Assembly (NCBI GenBank): GCA_024641365.1
Contig: JAHEDF010000163.1
Location: 1 to 7,957 of the forward strand
Direction: 5' to 3'
DNA length: 7,957 nt
Origin: Planctomycetota bacterium
GTDB lineage: Bacteria; Planctomycetota; UBA11346
Shown here piece after piece: positions 6,888 to 7,957 of the stretch (positions within the stretch are counted from its first letter, which is position 1; each line of letters begins with the position of its first letter). A program made the position numbers and the translations under genes. The notes under the pieces are model-generated. The model did not search any database, had not been told where the DNA came from, and saw only the letters and a list, made by a program, of their open reading frames with translations.

Positions 6888-7957
6888 ATGACCGAGGAAG
6901 ATAACAACCAAGCGAGCATTCTCGTAGTTGATGATGATGCAGCTGTTTGTTGGGCACTGGAACAAGTTTTAAAAGCCCAGGGTTATGCCGTAATCATAGC
7001 AGCTGATGCTGCTGCCGCTCGTCGTCATGTGCGTCGCCATAAGCCAGATTTAGTAATTACGGATGTGCGTATGCCAGGTGAATCTGGCTTAGATTTATTA
7101 AGTGCACTCAAAGAAGATCAACCCAGTTTACCAATCGTGGTCAGCACTGCGCATGGCACCATGGACACCGCTGTTGAAGCCGTACGCCGTGGTGCTTTTG
7201 ATTATTTACCAAAGCCATTGGATTTAGATAAAACTGTTGAATTAGTTCGTCGCGCTTTAGGAGAAGATGTATTAGCTGCAGCGGCGCAACCAAATTCTGA
7301 AACAAAAATGGCAGATGGTGAAATTATTGGATCCACGCCCGCAATGCAGGAAGTTTATCGCCGTATTGCTGCTGCAGCGGCAACAGATTTAGGCGTCCTG
7401 GTCTGCGGTGATTCGGGCACAGGAAAAGAATTAGTGGCGCGTGCTTTGCATCGTTATTCCAAGCGTCGTGACGGTCCTTTTATTGCTGTTAATTGCGGAG
7501 CATTACCCGAAAATTTAGTCGAGAGTGAATTGTTTGGTCATGAGGCGGGAGCTTTTACCGATGCGCGAACACGAAAAATTGGTCGTGTTGAAGCCGCTGA
7601 TGGCGGCACGTTATTTCTTGATGAAGTTGGTGAGTTACCGCTACTGGCCCAGGTAAAATTATTACGATTTTTAGAAGATCAGCGATTTAATCGCGTAGGG
7701 GGCGAAGCTGAATTATCCGTCAATGTACGAGTAATTGCTGCGACCAATCGCGATTTAACTAAATTATCGGACAATGGTGGTTTCCGCGAAGATTTGTCGT
7801 ATCGTTTGCGTGTCATAACCATTACTTTGCCGAAGTTAATTGATCGCCTTGATGATTTACCGGCGCTGGTGCGACATATTTTAAGTCGAGCAGCAGCTCG
7901 TCTTGGTCGTTCTTTGGCACTGACGGACGAGGCCTTAGTTGTCCTGCGACGTCATAA
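6888..7957 (+). CDS. Sigma-54-dependent response regulator, NtrC family (C-terminus outside window)
   Basis: The first 356 codons of a cytoplasmic two-component transcription activator; it is open to the window edge. The receiver domain (about 10-125) has the acidic pocket D15/D16 in ILVVDDD, phospho-acceptor D59 (VITDVRMPG), switch Thr87 and K109 (KP). After a short linker follows the AAA+ sigma-54 interaction domain: Walker A GDSGTGKE 174-181, ESELFGHE 213-219, the sigma-54 contact loop GAFTDA 221-226 (usually GAFTGA), Walker B GTLFLDE 240-246 and FREDLSYRLRV 299-309 with the putative arginine fingers. The Fis-type DNA-binding domain should lie beyond the edge. ATG 6888 gives a normal ten-residue lead into the receiver domain. 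In-frame ATG 6864 and GTG 6813 are possible longer starts, and none has a clear Shine-Dalgarno sequence. It is transcribed divergently from bshC. No partner histidine kinase is in the window, so the stimulus and target promoters are unknown. Confidence 0.96.
   Translation, partial: MTEEDNNQASILVVDDDAAVCWALEQVLKAQGYAVIIAADAAAARRHVRRHKPDLVITDVRMPGESGLDLLSALKEDQPSLPIVVSTAHGTMDTAVEAVRRGAFDYLPKPLDLDKTVELVRRALGEDVLAAAAQPNSETKMADGEIIGSTPAMQEVYRRIAAAAATDLGVLVCGDSGTGKELVARALHRYSKRRDGPFIAVNCGALPENLVESELFGHEAGAFTDARTRKIGRVEAADGGTLFLDEVGELPLLAQVKLLRFLEDQRFNRVGGEAELSVNVRVIAATNRDLTKLSDNGGFREDLSYRLRVITITLPKLIDRLDDLPALVRHILSRAAARLGRSLALTDEALVVLRRH

Overview
This window holds six protein-coding genes, two of them cut by the window edges, in a compact layout. 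No RNA genes, insertion sequences or CRISPR arrays are apparent. The organism is bacterial with intermediate-to-low GC and a preference for A/T at third codon positions. A transmembrane Hanks-type Ser/Thr kinase with a large extracytoplasmic part, a BshC-like bacillithiol enzyme and a sigma-54 (NtrC-type) response regulator fit Planctomycetota or a related group best. This placement is an inference from gene content, not from a marker gene.

Layout. (1) Positions 1-144, +: the C-terminus of a probable SAM-dependent methyltransferase. It converges on a small ferredoxin gene (141-422, -), and the two stop codons share bases. (2) Positions 423-593: a 171-bp divergent intergenic region with small hairpins and the acs ribosome-binding site. 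(3) Positions 594-2576, +: acetyl-CoA synthetase, essentially complete with all core motifs. (4) Only 9 bp separate its stop from that of a convergent Ser/Thr kinase gene (2586-5267, -). The kinase lies just downstream of, and on the same strand as, a bshC-like gene (5349-6773, -); the two probably form a bicistronic unit. (5) Positions 6774-6887: a 114-bp divergent regulatory region with direct and inverted repeats. (6) Positions 6888 to the right edge, +: an NtrC-family response regulator, cut before its DNA-binding domain.

The genes do not form one obvious pathway. Acs makes acetyl-CoA, the ferredoxin is an electron carrier, BshC belongs to low-molecular-weight thiol synthesis, and the kinase and response regulator are signalling proteins. 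The most interesting protein is the kinase. Its outer C-terminus resembles an SGNH-hydrolase fold that has lost the catalytic residues, suggesting a carbohydrate- or envelope-sensing receptor. Also notable are the ferredoxin's missing cluster ligand (a probable 7Fe type), the GAFTDA variant of the GAFTGA loop in the response regulator, and the repeats between bshC and the regulator.
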